Origin: Paragonimus westermani
Lineage: Eukaryota > Platyhelminthes > Trematoda > Plagiorchiida > Troglotrematidae
Direction: 5' to 3'
Assembly (NCBI GenBank): GCA_008508345.1
Contig: QNGE01000919.1
Location: forward strand, 60,562 to 124,561
Length of the DNA: 64,000 nt
The number at the start of each line of letters is the position of its first letter. The stretch's first letter is position 1. The notes below the pieces were generated by a model. That model was not told where the DNA came from. It ran no database searches and saw only the letters and a program-made list of their open reading frames with translations. This document shows, piece after piece, positions 1 through 10,469 of this stretch. Made by a program: the position numbers and the translations under genes.

Positions 1-279
1 TATGTGCGTTCCCACTCCCGCTCACCATTGAATTATATGTGCACATTTTTCTACAACTAAATAAATGGATGAAGATGAAATTCTTTGACATCATAATACT
101 TCAGTGCTTCAAGCACTTAACATTTTGCAAAAATATTAGCACTATGCCAGCGGTCAACGTAGAGTTCTTTCTTGGTTTTGTTCGTTAACGATGCTTCACT
201 ATTGTACAACAGAGTTTTCGCGTTATCTCTGCGTGTTGTTCGGATTGATTAAAAACGATCTTCCAAGAACAATAAAACT

Positions 280-560
280 TTGTGCACGCACGTCTTTCTG
301 CTTCTCTACCTCTGGCGTAGTTGCTTGACGATACTACAGAGATCTCATCAATTTTTAACTCCGTTGAACTTTGAACATTGTCGCAGCACTGACCGCGTTT
401 CAGCCGCCCACGGTAATCTCGGAATATNTTCTTACAGGGTTATTAACTATTGGAACAGCCTTCCATCTGAGGTCGTCAGCAGCGCTTCTAGGGATCGATT
501 TAAGGCTATGCCTGCTTCTCATTGGCCTAAAATTGCATTATGCGAGTAATGTTATTTTGT
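280..560 (+). pseudogene. CR1/Jockey-like LINE, 3' end of reverse transcriptase
   Basis: The translation around 430-510 reads YRVINYWNSLPSEVV followed by a serine and FK. This is the conserved last stretch of the reverse transcriptase of CR1/Jockey-type non-LTR retrotransposons, just before the 3' UTR. No upstream RT core is present, so this is a 5'-truncated dead copy. A single N at 428 interrupts it just before that motif. Assignment to the C-terminal end is by motif recognition; the exact clade is not resolved. Confidence 0.6.
428..428. other. single-N assembly position
   Basis: One undetermined base inside the CR1-like fragment. Unlike the other three N positions in this window, I see no duplicated sequence beside it, so it may be a simple uncalled base rather than a collapsed gap. 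Confidence 0.9.
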
Positions 561-985
561 TCTTGGTATTCACTGCAATCTCCAAGAGCGGTGCTACACC
601 CTGTTTCCAATAATCGCCTCTCAGATCAACAGACGCCCGCTAACACTTAGCACGGAAAACCTACTGGATCCGGGAACCTTGGGCTGCTGCCTCGAACCGG
701 TGTATCAATCATTAAACCCGCCAGATCACCCATATCGGTCGCGGACGTTTGGTGCCACATGAGGTGTCTGCTGATTTCCAGCACTGCCGGACCTAACACG
801 GGTCACTGTCGATGGGACAAGCAATGTACAATATAAGGTATTTAGTTTTCTGTGATTCATGAAAAACGAAAAAGACACGATGAGGCGAAAACTCGAATAA
901 TGTGCAATCCTAATTATTCAATGCGTAACGAATTTGTTTGGTATTCGACAACGAATAACAATGTCGTGTGCAATTTTTGGTGCGC
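561..985. other. no gene recognised
   Basis: About 425 bases between the CR1-like fragment and the LTR retrotransposon. I see no conserved reading frame, RNA gene or repeat. It holds the left flank of the retrotransposon insertion site. Confidence 0.5.
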
Positions 986-989
986 ATAC

Positions 990-1286
990 TGTTGGAACTG
1001 ATCCAACAATATACAACGCTGTCAGTTAGCACTATCGACAATCGATCGACAGTGAAAAGCCAAGTCTCAGCGCGTTGACTTCGTATATTATTACCGACCC
1101 TGGAAAATAGAGAGTACAGAGAGGCACGTCAAGCTAGCGAGGCACGGAGCGAGTTGTGTGTTAGCCCCGGGACGGATGTTACAAATTGTGTAGCTTGACT
1201 AAAACAAAAGTAGGTACAAAATCAAAATCATAGAAAATGTACAGATGAATGCGACTATCAAAATATCATTTATTATAGTCGCTACA
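990..1286 (-). repeat. 3' LTR of the CsRn1-like element
   Basis: 297 bp. It is nearly identical to 6341-6633, apart from a 3-bp indel, a one-base A-run difference and a few substitutions. In element orientation it begins TGTAGCGACT and ends GATCAGTTCCAACA. Confidence 0.93.
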
Positions 1287-1300
1287 TAGCTCTCCCCCAG
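1287..1300 (-). promoter_or_regulatory. polypurine tract (PPT)
   Basis: On the minus strand a purine run containing GGGGGAGAG (1290-1298) lies directly upstream of the 3' LTR, where plus-strand DNA synthesis of LTR retrotransposons is primed. Confidence 0.8.
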
Positions 1301-2139
1301 AAGGCTAGTAAGTATTACACAGGCCTTCGTTATTGCAGCGAGGGAGGGAAAATCACATATCACGTTTTTTTAGAATGATCACAGTTACAAGGTGATACAT
1401 GCAAAGAATGATTGCACGTGATAGGGAGTGTCAAAGTTCGGGGGTGGAGGAGGGTCGGTCCAAAACATTTGCTGCGCTGCTATGGTTTAATTATTTGTGT
1501 TATTTAGTCTTCGGTGCGTTTCTTGTCTATCGCAGCGGGCTGCCCAACCCTAAAAACTCTTGAGAGAAAAGGGGGGTAGGTTTGTCCAGTGCTGTACGAT
1601 AGGTCGATGGGAGTTGTCTCTCCACGCACCATATCCGGATTGTCTGGAAGAGAGAGAAAACCAGGTGAAGTACCCGCAGGACAGGCGAAACGGATAACTC
1701 ACCATGTTAACTTATCCGGTGGGGACTGAATAATTTCAGTCGGCATTTCATGGACACTACACTTTGCGTGTCGTTGGTTTTGGTTTTCTCTTCTTTTTTG
1801 TTATCCTGTCTACGGTTGATAGACTCAAAAAAGAAAAAGAATTAGTACGCGGATAAGCCTAATCCCAAACAATGCCATTTGTTTGTGGACCTGGCAATGC
1901 ATCTGAAAATTGCAAGGGCGTGTGACCCAAAGGAGTTTTTTTTTTTTTTTTTTTTTTTTTGTTTTTAGCGTGCAAAATATCTAAAAATTCACAAGTGAGC
2001 AAATAGTCATTTAGCTTGAGAATTTTTTTTTTTTTTTGTGTTAAAAAAAAGTACCGCTAAGTCCACACATACCGCAGCTCAGAAGAGCTGGAGGACCAAA
2101 CGATGTATGTGAATGTTGGCATGTCCACGTTGGAAAACT
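1301..2139 (-). other. untranslated 3' spacer between pol and 3' LTR
   Basis: About 840 bases of the retrotransposon after the pol stop codon, with no conserved reading frame. It contains a pure 25-base T run (1936-1960), a second T run near 2023-2037 and an A run near 2043-2050. Such a long spacer is unusual for a gypsy element. I see no envelope-like gene in it. Confidence 0.6.
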
Positions 2140-5100
2140 TCATTTCCAAAAATAAGAAATGTTCACATACTCTGCAAATCGTACGGGCTTGCGCAGCTCC
2201 CTACCAAGACGATTATGTCTAGAGGTAGTGGGAGCAGGGGTCGGAGTTGCGGGAGTACTGACAACTGCAGGAGGTTCCGGGGCCGGAACGCTTTCTGCTG
2301 CCACCGGGGGTTTCGGGCGTGGAACGCTATTTGTCGACGCAGGGATGGCTGATGGTTCTTCCGTAAATGCTGGTTTCAGCCTGTCGACAGAGACTACTTC
2401 ACGTTTGCCGTTTCGGCTGACGGTAAAGGTTTTCGTGTCTCTTGCGAGGACACGATAGGGGCCGGTGTATGGGGGTTGCAGTGGTCGCCGTAATTCGTCC
2501 GTACGTAGAAAGACATGCGTGCAAGAGGATAGCTTAGCGTGCATGTGCACGGTTGAAGAGTGCTCTCTAGGCTGCACCGGACGCAGCTTTCGCATGTGAT
2601 GCGCCAAACGAGATGTATAGCTGCCGTAATCGTACGGTGCTGAAGGTGCAGGTGAGACGAGTTCACCTGGTAATCTAAGTGTGCAACCAAAAACTAGTTC
2701 GGCTGCAGTAGCGTTTAGGTCTTCTTTTACTGTGTTTCGCAACCCTAAAAGAACTAACGGCAGTGCCTCTTTCCACGAGGGATTGGCATGTGCGCTAAGG
2801 GCCGCTTTTAGCTGGCGATGGAAACGCTCGACCATGCCATTTGCTGCCGGGTGGTAAGCCGTAGTTCGGATGTGCTTGCTTCCTAACGTATTTAAGAGGG
2901 CTGCGAAATGTCCTTCAAAGTGTGATCCACGATCTGTGGTCACCACTGCTGGACAACCGAATTGTGCCACCCAATGTTCCAGAAAGGCGCTGGCTACTGT
3001 TTCTGATGAGCAGTTGGGTAGCGGTATGGCTGCAGGCCATCTTGTGAAGCGGTCGACACACGTCAACAGATAAATAGAGCCATTTGAAGGTGGTAAGGGG
3101 CCTACCAGATCAACGTGCACGTGGTGAAAACGTGCGACTGGCAAGGGGAAGGTACCATGGGGGCTCTTTGTGTGACGGTGGACTTTGGAACGTTGGCATC
3201 GTAGGCAAGAACGACTCCAGTTGCGGACGTCATGGTTTATCTTGGGCCATACGAATCGTTCCGTGACAAGTTTGACTGAAGCGCGTATGCCAGGGTGAGA
3301 CAAATTGTGCAGTGTTTCAAACACTGCGCGGCGAAAAGGTGCAGGCACTACGGGGCGAGGTGTGCCCTGTGAAGTGTCGCAGAGGATTGTCCCCTCTGAA
3401 GATGTCAGAGGTACTGGCTGAATGGTGAGAGAGCTCTTCTGGCGAAGATGCTCGATCTCAGGGTCAGTGGCTTGTGCGGCAGCCATTGCTGCCAAATCGA
3501 TACCGTGGTCAGCAACTGCGCTGAGGTTATGGACGCGTGAAAGAGCGTCCGCGACAGTGTTTTCGGCACCTGAGACATGTCGTATATCAGTCGTGAACTG
3601 AGAGATATAGTCCAGGTGCCTAACTTCCCTTGGGGAATACCTGTCGGATGAAGTGTTTAAGGAGTAGGTTAGCGGTTTATGGTCGGTGTAAATAGCAAAG
3701 GTCCTGCCTTCCACTGAGTGGCGGAAATGGCGGATGCCCAAATAGATTGCTAACAATTCTCTACCGAAAGTGCTATAGCGAGATTCCGCGGGTTGTAAGC
3801 GTTTAGAGAAGAAAGCTAAAGGTTGCCACTGTTTTTCAACGAGCTGTTGTAAAACAGCACCAACAGCTGTGTCCGAAGCATCGGTCACAATGGACAATGG
3901 TGCGTTCGGATTAGGATGGGCAAGAAGAGCTAGTTCGGCTACCGCATCCTTGAGCTTAACAAACGCCGCGCGTGCGGCTTCGGTGAACTGAAATTTGCGT
4001 TCACCTCCGCGGAGAAGATCAGTCATTGGCTGCATTATGTGCGCGCAATGAGGTATGAAGCGTCTGTAGTAGTTGACCAGACCACTAAAACGACGAAGTT
4101 GCTTAAAGGAATTTGGCTCAGGGTATTCACGAATAGCTCTAACTTTATCCGTGAGTGCGGCGATTCCCTTTTCTGAGACCTTATGGCCCAGAAATTCTAT
4201 CGTAGCCTTACCTAATTCGCATTTAGTGGGATTAACCGTGACACCGTGTTGGGTCAGACGTTCCAGTAAGGTGCGGAGATGAGTGACGTGTTCTTCCTGT
4301 GAAGAACTGGCTACCAAAATATCATCCAGATAAGGGTAGACAAAGTCCAAACCGCGTGTCACTTCATGTATGAAGCGTTGGAAAGTTTGAGCTGCGTTGC
4401 TCAAGCCAAATGGCATTCGAAGAAATTCGAAAAGGCCAAAGGGGGTTATAACTGCGGTTTTGGGTATGTCTTCTTTGGCTACCGGGATCTGGTGATATGC
4501 ACGTACTAAATCGATCTTGCTGAATATGGTTTTTCCATGTAAGCAAGTCGTTAAATCCTGCATGTGTGGGATTGGATACTTGTCAGGGACGGTTGCTTTG
4601 TTTAGCCTGCGGTAATCACCGCATGGGCGCCAGTCACCTGACTTCTTAGGGACCATGTGCAACGGTGAGGCCCATGGACTCTCGGAAGGGCGTATTATTC
4701 CAAGTTCGAGCATGTGCTCGAACTCTGCCCTGGCGAGTTTCAGTTTGTCGGGAGCCAACCGGCGAGGTCGTGCAGAGACGGGGGGTCCCTTAGTGCGGAT
4801 ATGGTGTGTGACATTTGAGGTCACAGGCGGGATGTCGTTCGATGTGCGAACGAGCTGTGGGAACTCAGTGAAAAGATCCACAAATTGTTTGGGGGCGGCG
4901 GGTTGGGCATATATGGGTGTTATTGCTGCGACTGTTGCATGCGTGCCGGGTATGCTTAGTTTAGTGCTAGAATCGATTAACAGACGGCGTCTCGTATCAA
5001 CCAGAAGGTCGAAATGCCGGAGAAAATCGATGCCGATTATAGCGAAAGGTACCGCGGCAACTGTGAACACCCAGCGGAATGTCCGCCTGAGGCCAAGATT

Positions 5101-5355
5101 AAGAGTTAAGGAACGCTGTCCATAAGTAGGTATAGCAGTGCCATTTGCCGCACGGAGTTGTGGGCTGCAAGGGTGTGACACCTCGTCTTTTGTAGACGGG
5201 AATACACTAACCTGCGCTCCTGTGTCAACCAAGAACGTGTTTCCCGTATCTACATCCTTCACGAATATGAGGCGACAAGGTGCAACGCCGACGACGTTAG
5301 TCGCCATTACGGGCCGGCGTGGAAGTTTCCCTGCTTGGTCGTTAGATAAGTGCAT
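2140..5355 (-). CDS. pol: Pol polyprotein: protease, reverse transcriptase, RNase H, integrase
   Basis: Uninterrupted frame of 1071 codons from its first ATG. Translation probably enters by -1 frameshifting from gag near 5325 rather than at that ATG. Domains in order: aspartic protease with LVDTGAQ (about residues 42-48); reverse transcriptase about 190-390 with the active-site YLDD (342-345); RNase H about 455-610 with TDASD (491-495), a catalytic Glu near 533, YTDHKPL and VADALSR; integrase zinc finger with His 683, His 687, Cys 717 and Cys 720; integrase core with Asp 749, Asp 808 and Glu 843; then a proline-rich C-terminal tail. The order PR-RT-RH-IN is that of Ty3/gypsy. All key catalytic residues are present. 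It acts in cytoplasmic virus-like particles and the nucleus to copy and insert the element. No stop or frameshift is visible inside. Confidence 0.95.
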   Translation of the reverse strand: MHLSNDQAGKLPRRPVMATNVVGVAPCRLIFVKDVDTGNTFLVDTGAQVSVFPSTKDEVSHPCSPQLRAANGTAIPTYGQRSLTLNLGLRRTFRWVFTVAAVPFAIIGIDFLRHFDLLVDTRRRLLIDSSTKLSIPGTHATVAAITPIYAQPAAPKQFVDLFTEFPQLVRTSNDIPPVTSNVTHHIRTKGPPVSARPRRLAPDKLKLARAEFEHMLELGIIRPSESPWASPLHMVPKKSGDWRPCGDYRRLNKATVPDKYPIPHMQDLTTCLHGKTIFSKIDLVRAYHQIPVAKEDIPKTAVITPFGLFEFLRMPFGLSNAAQTFQRFIHEVTRGLDFVYPYLDDILVASSSQEEHVTHLRTLLERLTQHGVTVNPTKCELGKATIEFLGHKVSEKGIAALTDKVRAIREYPEPNSFKQLRRFSGLVNYYRRFIPHCAHIMQPMTDLLRGGERKFQFTEAARAAFVKLKDAVAELALLAHPNPNAPLSIVTDASDTAVGAVLQQLVEKQWQPLAFFSKRLQPAESRYSTFGRELLAIYLGIRHFRHSVEGRTFAIYTDHKPLTYSLNTSSDRYSPREVRHLDYISQFTTDIRHVSGAENTVADALSRVHNLSAVADHGIDLAAMAAAQATDPEIEHLRQKSSLTIQPVPLTSSEGTILCDTSQGTPRPVVPAPFRRAVFETLHNLSHPGIRASVKLVTERFVWPKINHDVRNWSRSCLRCQRSKVHRHTKSPHGTFPLPVARFHHVHVDLVGPLPPSNGSIYLLTCVDRFTRWPAAIPLPNCSSETVASAFLEHWVAQFGCPAVVTTDRGSHFEGHFAALLNTLGSKHIRTTAYHPAANGMVERFHRQLKAALSAHANPSWKEALPLVLLGLRNTVKEDLNATAAELVFGCTLRLPGELVSPAPSAPYDYGSYTSRLAHHMRKLRPVQPREHSSTVHMHAKLSSCTHVFLRTDELRRPLQPPYTGPYRVLARDTKTFTVSRNGKREVVSVDRLKPAFTEEPSAIPASTNSVPRPKPPVAAESVPAPEPPAVVSTPATPTPAPTTSRHNRLGRELRKPVRFAEYVNISYFWK

Positions 5356-6149
5356 GGTTTAACACACCTAGTGGATCGCGCGCCGAAGCGTTGGTGGTAC
5401 CAACAGTAGCCGTCGTTTGATTGCGACGTTGTGCGCCTGGGCGATCTGCTAGGTCGCCGGCGTGTTGGACGACCTAAAGAGATTCTACTAAAATCGCGGC
5501 GCAAAGCTGCGACTTCAGCCCACAATGCTTCTACGTTAGGTGCTGACGTGGATGGGACGCCTTCGCTATGTGACGATACATCTCTCGTCTGACTTGGTGC
5601 CTGGGTTGGGGTGCTAACCTGGTTGAGGAGCGGTTGAAAACGTTCCACTACCTGGTCGGCTATCTCTGCTGCCTCCGCTAAAGGCTGTGATCTCGCGATA
5701 GATACGATCGCCTGCGCCGTTTCTGGTAGTCTCTGTATCCATAGTTCGCGCAGGAGAGACTCGTCCATGTGCGACGTGCCTAGTAATTGTTGCATCTCCC
5801 GAAGTAGGGTCGTGGGGCGTTTGTCGCCCAGCTTTAGCTCGCTAAATAGCTGTTGCAGACGAGTCTTTTCCGATGGGGTGACTCGCTTTATTACAGCTTC
5901 CTTAAGGGTTTCGTAGCTATTCTCTGTGGGTTGGCTCACTAACACATCTCGGAGCTGTGTCGTGACCTCCTTCGGCAAACGAGCTACTAATTGGCTGAAT
6001 TTAGCCCGGTCGGAAGAGACTCGATTATTGTAGAACTCTGCCTCTAGGTGTACAAACCACAAGATCGGGTCCATCTCTAAGAATGGTGGGACTACCAGTG
6101 ATATGGCTACCGTGGGGTGCTCAAGCGGCTTAGAATCGTTGGCTGACAT
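5307..6149 (-). CDS. gag: Gag protein with CHCC zinc motif (CsRn1 type)
   Basis: 280 codons, starting about 180 bases downstream of the primer-binding site, which fits a first-AUG start. The C-terminus has a zinc-binding motif C-x2-H-x9-C-x3-C (about residues 248-265, beginning CWYH). This replaces the usual CCHC knuckle and is characteristic of CsRn1-like gypsy elements. The region before it is rich in Arg and Ser, as expected of a nucleic-acid-binding nucleocapsid. The last 49 bases overlap pol in the -1 frame. The role inferred from the family is assembly of the particle that packages element RNA. A decayed relative at 43.5-44.2 kb aligns over most of its length. Confidence 0.92.
   Translation of the reverse strand: MSANDSKPLEHPTVAISLVVPPFLEMDPILWFVHLEAEFYNNRVSSDRAKFSQLVARLPKEVTTQLRDVLVSQPTENSYETLKEAVIKRVTPSEKTRLQQLFSELKLGDKRPTTLLREMQQLLGTSHMDESLLRELWIQRLPETAQAIVSIARSQPLAEAAEIADQVVERFQPLLNQVSTPTQAPSQTRDVSSHSEGVPSTSAPNVEALWAEVAALRRDFSRISLGRPTRRRPSRSPRRTTSQSNDGYCWYHQRFGARSTRCVKPCTYLTTKQGNFHAGP
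5325..5331 (-). promoter_or_regulatory. -1 ribosomal frameshift slippery site GGGAAAC
   Basis: On the minus strand the gag frame reads CAG GGA AAC, giving the heptamer G GGA AAC, a canonical X XXY YYZ slippery sequence. It lies a few codons before the gag stop, inside the 49-base overlap. A -1 slip leads straight into the pol frame. Four bases downstream ACGCCG can pair with CGGCGT, giving a stem with an internal CGAC/GTCG pairing possibility. The frame relation is read directly from sequence; function is inferred. Confidence 0.75.
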
Positions 6150-6326
6150 GGGTATGACTAGTGACGGTTACGCAGTGATATATAACTAAATCGGTGATAT
6201 AAAAATAATATGAACAAAATATATAACGAGAAAAAAAAAAATCTTTCCGAAGTTACAAGGCAAAATAACGAAACGGAACGGACTCACCGAAAAACGGCAA
6301 AATGTAACCACGCGTTCAAATTAATT

Positions 6327-6338
6327 TCGGGCTCACCA
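6327..6338 (-). promoter_or_regulatory. tRNA primer-binding site (PBS)
   Basis: Two bases inside the 5' LTR the minus strand reads TGGTGAGCCCGA. This begins with TGG, the complement of a tRNA 3' CCA end. I did not identify the tRNA. The decayed family member at 43.3 kb has the related TTTGGTGAGTC at the same place. Confidence 0.75.
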
Positions 6339-6340
6339 AT

Positions 6341-6633
6341 TGTTGGAACTGATCCAACAAAATACAACCCTGTCAGTTAGCACTATCGACAATCGATCGA
6401 CAGTGAAAAGCCAAGTCTCAGCGCGTTGACTTCGTATATTATTACCGACCCTGGAAAATAGAGAGTACAGAGAGGCACGTCAAGCTAGCGAGGCACGGAG
6501 CGAGTTGTGTGTTAGCCCCGGGACGGATGTTACAAATTGTGTAGCTTGACTAAAAAAAAGTAGGTACAAAATCAAAATCATAGAAAATGTACAGATGAAT
6601 GCGTCTATCAAAATATTTATTATAGTCGCTACA
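6341..6633 (-). repeat. 5' LTR of the CsRn1-like element
   Basis: 293 bp, nearly identical to the LTR at 990-1286. In element orientation it supplies the promoter for gag-pol. The target duplication ATAC follows at 6634-6637. Confidence 0.93.
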
Positions 6634-6637
6634 ATAC

Positions 6638-7400
6638 CACCAGTAACCCAGATATATCAATGAACGGTGAACACGAGAAAATTTTAACATAAATTTCGAG
6701 TTACCCGCGTGCGATTAAAAACCAGCGATTTTTTTCGCGCTTCTTGCCATTATGTTCCTGTCACTTAAACTGGAGGGTTGTTCTTGTCTTCCACTTGAAC
6801 AGCCACAGCTTCTTCCGTTCGATATTCGAGATCTTGAAAACCCTTCTAGAAAATGTGCATGCAATATTCCAGTAAGGTCAGTTGGGGTGCAAATGTGTTC
6901 CCGCAATCATGACCGACTTTTCGGTTAACATTGCGGCCCACGTAATCATAGTCGTTCTGGTCAGTGGCCATCGTTAATCCGCAGTGACCAATGAAAAATA
7001 TGCCACCGCGAGCCCACTATCCCAAGGAATACTGGGCGAAGTTGTCTCTACAAAGTGGTCGCTACAAACCGCATCGACGTGCCTGTCAGCTGAGGGCTTT
7101 AGGGGCCGGCTGTCGAGGAGCACAATAATCGGAGTTTTGTTTCAGGTTCTCGCCACACAGTCACATGGTATGCGGACGGGCAGTCGGTCAACGTACATCA
7201 TACGGACTTCCTTAATGTCCTGATTACAGTGCTCAGCTAAGAGTTTTGAAACTATTTTACACACAGTACCACAGGCAGACTGGTGAATTCTTCAGGTCCT
7301 TACAATACTATAGCGACTTTAGCATCTCAGCAATTAGAGAAGGCAGATTTATCTGGTTTCTATAACCCCCTATGGATTTCTGTCAACTCGGACATATGTG
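6638..7400. other. no confident gene; possible short terminal exon at 6766-6846 (-)
   Basis: Mostly unassigned. On the minus strand near 6846 an acceptor-like TTTTCTAG is followed by about 26 open codons (GFQDLEYRTEEAVAVQVEDK and a short tail ending NNPPV) and a TAA. It looks like the last exon of an unknown host protein, but I found no partner exon, so it is not called as a gene. Confidence 0.25.
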
Positions 7401-7429
7401 GTCAGCATGCTTCTCTTTATGAAGACTCC

Positions 7430-7770
7430 AGTTGACGCGGGGGAAGACCTTCTTATTTATGACGCCTTTTTCGGATATCGCCAAGGTGTTTGATCGAGTG
7501 GCTGACGGTCTACTCCTACATAAAATGGGGCATACAGCATTCAGGTTGAGATTCTCCGTTGGATACGCTTTAGGGGTTAAAGCAGTCTCCTCCCTCCCTT
7601 TTCACGCATCTCAGTGTGTGTGCCTCAAGGTTCTGTCCTTAGGCCGCTGCTACTACTAATTCATATCACTACCTTCCAGATAATATTCAGCACATCCTTG
7701 CAGTATGCGGATGACCTTAAAATTTGGAACCCCCACGATCCCAGTACTCTACAAGCTGACCTGGTCCCGT
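7430..7770 (+). pseudogene. CR1/Jockey-like LINE reverse transcriptase fragment
   Basis: Two frames joined by a frameshift carry RT landmarks: an AFDRV-like motif (here KVFDRVADGLLLHKMGH), then VPQGSVLRPLLLLIH, then the active-site block YADDLKIWNPHDPSTLQADL. VPQGSVLGPLLF is typical of CR1/Jockey reverse transcriptases. This is a different LINE lineage from the VRQGCPLSPFLF type that dominates the window. The homology stops abruptly near 7766, where a LINE tail of another family begins. Confidence 0.75.
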
Positions 7771-8120
7771 GGTGGTCAAAAAACGGTGTGGTCGCGAAAT
7801 ATGAAGATTGACTGTTCCACTGGGTAAAGTGGGTAGGTGTCACCTGGCTGGCTGGGGTACTCCTGATCACCCAAACCGTTGGCTAGAAACGGTATCCGAG
7901 GCGGCGATGTGCCGTGGTCAGTGGTTTATCTGCATTCACCTTATTTCTAGTTCTTCCGCTTGGTTTTTCTTGATTAATTTTCGACCCTTTCAGCGACGTA
8001 CGTCATCTGCTACCAGGATATCCCATGTCGTTGTTAGAATGGGCGGTGGCTCGAACTACAGTGCCTTTTGTTCAGGCACATGGCCGGTGTTGTTGGGGAA
8101 TGTACCAGATATGTGTAAAC
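7766..8120 (+). mobile_element. LINE family 2, C-terminal end and 3' UTR
   Basis: Starts with a GGQ-type motif and runs through LAGW, DHPNRWLET and ISSSSAW-like segments into a 3' UTR. Matching copies lie at 10580-10930 (+) and 32570-32890 (-). The stretch is the extreme 3' end of an APE-type LINE, with stop codons in frame. It is joined directly to the CR1-like fragment on its left, so this is a nested or recombined junction. Confidence 0.7.
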
Positions 8121-8184
8121 ACACTATTGGCGCTTCATTTCTGGACTTTATCCTAGGTTGGGATTTACGATGGGCTTTCTAGCT

Positions 8185-8650
8185 GCGTCCGCATCAAAAG
8201 TGGCGTACGCCAAGACTCTACTTTCACCGTTTTTTCTTCAAAATTCTAGTAGGTGAAGTAATGGGCGACTGTGACATTCACAAGCTGATGGTATGGACTT
8301 TCTGCCCTTCGAATGACTGACGGATCTCGATCGTGCTGACGGCAAGGTTCTGTTTGACAATTCTTGGGCAACGCAGACTACTAGTTGTCATTTCGCACGC
8401 TGTTAAATAGCTTGTAATGCATTTCGCAGCATCCAAGTGTAAAATGCGTCTGCACGACTATCCCGGTTACGTAGGCTCAATGTTGGAAAGTGAAGTTTTA
8501 AGGGTTGTTGGCCAGTTTTCGTACTTAAGAAGTTGCATCAGCATCGGTGGACGCGTAGGACGTGAAATAGAAGTTCTCATCTCCAAGGCTAAGTTAATAG
8601 TGACCATCTCTGACGTTACTGACACATTCCTCTGAGGCTCGTGTTTCGCG
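8185..8650 (+). pseudogene. APE-type LINE reverse transcriptase fragment
   Basis: The RT motif SGVRQDSTFTVFSSKF is a decayed GVRQGCPLSPFLFNF. It is followed by a decayed active site (LDRADGKVLFDN, expected LDYADD), then MHFAASKCKM and FSYLRSCISIGG, which match the RT thumb of LINE copy B at 26.6-26.8 kb. Several frameshifts and stops make it nonfunctional. Confidence 0.7.
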
Positions 8651-8899
8651 TGTGTAAGGCGACTTTGCAAACTGTGCCTTTTTGTGGCTAAAAATCCTTG
8701 CTACTCTGAGTAGAAGTGAGTCGTGTTGAGAGTGTTGGTCATTTATCTCTACATTCGATCACTCTCATCGGTGGCATCGACAAGAAGGTTAGCAAGCAGG
8801 TATTTGGTATTGACTGTCAAGATAGTTATCTTGTCAAATCTTTACTTCTCCAGTGGCTTAGATAGTTAGGTGGTGTGTTGAGGGTTCCAGCTAGGCGTC

Positions 8900-8995
8900 A
8901 GCATTCCATCACTCAAACCTGATGGGAATGCCGGTCCAGATGATCTCTCTCCGGCATTTTTCAAAGATGGCGGGTGTAGTGACCAACGATCGTGT
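8900..8995 (+). pseudogene. LINE RT amino-terminal snippet
   Basis: The translation contains NAGPDDLSPAFFKDGG, matching NTAAGPDDLVLALLKEGG in LINE copies A and B, which lies just before the RT core. It sits after an RT thumb fragment, so element order is scrambled here. Confidence 0.55.
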
Positions 8996-9430
8996 GGCTT
9001 CTCTAAGGATCACGGCTGCAATCGTGTTTTATTGCTTGTCTGTTCTGTACGCATGATTCTGTGTACGCCTGCTATTGGAGGCCTGATATGAATTCAGTGT
9101 CACTTTCTTCAGCCGTGCAACTAAGTGCATGCGACGAATGCTTGCTCCCCTTCTATACGGTTCTCTGCCATGTGTCAATGCATGGTCGTTTAACCTGGAC
9201 CTTTTCGAACGTTGTTTAACACCTTCGAAGCTTCCACGCACTTCTCGCCTGGCGCGCTTTGAAGTGCGGCCCAGTGGGCTGGGCCCACCTCATGCTCCTT
9301 TTCTTTCTTTTCCTGGTTGCTGCCGTTGGCCGCAGATCAGGCTAGAACTGACTGCTTATACTTCCTAACGTTGATGAAAATATGCGGTTCGTTTCCAAAC
9401 CCTAACGCGTTTCGACTGCTCTTCAGGAAA
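8996..9430 (+). repeat. dispersed repeat, copy 1 (second copy at 59.84-60.29 kb)
   Basis: From GTGGCTTCTCTAAGG onward this stretch aligns in the same orientation with 59840-60290 over about 430 bases with many substitutions. Shared blocks include a GCAATCGTGT-like block, a TATTGGAGGCC-like block and a TTCGTTTCCAAAC-like block near the end. No coding potential is obvious. It may be the body of an unrecognised non-coding repeat or an untranslated part of a LINE. Confidence 0.55.
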
Positions 9431-9544
9431 AGCGTTTTAAATTGTTGGTGGACGAGGGTCGTGCACATACCCACTTGCCCAGTACATGGGAGACACTAGT
9501 AGGGGTCTCGGTTGTTGTCAAGCTTGAACAGACCTGTATTGTTG

Positions 9545-10025
9545 GAACACTTGCTGGCTGTCTCACACCGGGTACCTTTTGCTGATGCTGTGATCGACTG
9601 ATCTGAGGTGCGAGACGAACAGATGGTGACCTGGCCACTGTAGGTCGAATTATTCGACCGGGATAAGGCCCCTGTAGTTCACAGTGTCGGTGACTGGAAA
9701 CATTAGGTGACGTGTTGGCTGATCGTTTGAGTGTTGTCACTGCATGGCAGAGTTGCCCGTAGACTAATTGCACTTAACGACGCAGGGTAGTGAAAGTTGT
9801 AAGGAAGTTGTCTCGCAAGTGGCGCCTTACCTTCACCTAAATCTCTGTTATTTATCTGTAATATGTAAGCACATTGGTGTTGAAAGTAGACATAATTGCT
9901 TGTAGTACTTAGGTCCCTTTCTCTTCCTTTTTTCCCCGGTTGGGACTTGGTTTGTTCATGATTGTATGGCACTTAAACATAAACGAGAACCAGTGATGTA
10001 TTGCGGTATTTGATGATGAAGAACT
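9545..10025 (+). mobile_element. LINE family 1, C-terminal end and 3' UTR tail
   Basis: The first part retains the conserved LINE C-terminus (a VRDEQMVTW block, like VRGGQIMTW of copy A). It runs into the family 1 3' UTR: an AAGGAAGTTGTCTCGC block, a T/C-rich stretch, a TGTATGGCACTTAA block and a terminal GATGATGAAG. Equivalent tails occur near 14.0, 27.9, 29.4 and 61.2 kb (+) and 49.5, 51.8 and 53.3 kb (-). Confidence 0.7.
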
Positions 10026-10469
10026 GCCGAGTTGTAAAGTGAATAATCGGTAGCGACCATCAATTGAGGTCATTCTGTTAGTTTTCAAGTACACATTGAC
10101 TGAGATTCGCTATGCTGTAGACTAATGATGCAAACTGTCTATATTCTGCGGCACATACTTTGGTCCAGTGGACTGGCCTAAAGTGCTAATGGGCAAATGT
10201 GGACGACGTTGGAAAATGACAACTTCCAGTAGGTTAGCCACTCTATGTCGGATTCCTCTCTGGCAGGGTCCTCGTGGCCTGGTCACCGGCTGCAAACCTT
10301 GGGACGGCTGGCAGCTAGTCCGGTTCAGCCTCGTATAAGATTTCGTTATTTGCTTGGATGCAATAAGTGCAGTTGTCTCCGCCACTTGGTCCACATTAAG
10401 TGAGCTGATCGCGTGAGTAATGTGGCAGTTCGCGGGCGCGTATTTCGGAACGTTCGGGATGCGCGATCA

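Larger units (their letters stand above)
990..6633 (-). mobile_element. CsRn1-like Ty3/gypsy LTR retrotransposon, structurally complete
   Basis: A 5.6-kb element on the minus strand with two near-identical LTRs (990-1286 and 6341-6633) starting TG and ending CA in element orientation. It is bordered by the 4-bp target duplication ATAC (986-989 and 6634-6637). It carries a primer-binding site, a polypurine tract, an uninterrupted gag and an uninterrupted pol in the -1 frame. The gag zinc-binding motif is CHCC instead of CCHC, which is the hallmark of the CsRn1 family first described from Clonorchis. The LTRs differ at only about three substitutions and a few indels, so the insertion is young. 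No disabling lesion is visible in either reading frame, so it may be autonomous, although activity cannot be judged from sequence. Confidence 0.93.

Noticed and set aside
1936..1960. A T run as a LINE or SINE poly-A tail
   Set aside because: It lies inside the LTR retrotransposon spacer with no element attached.
2113..5362. Several open frames on the + strand opposite pol
   Set aside because: They are antisense shadows of the long pol frame and show no family resemblance.
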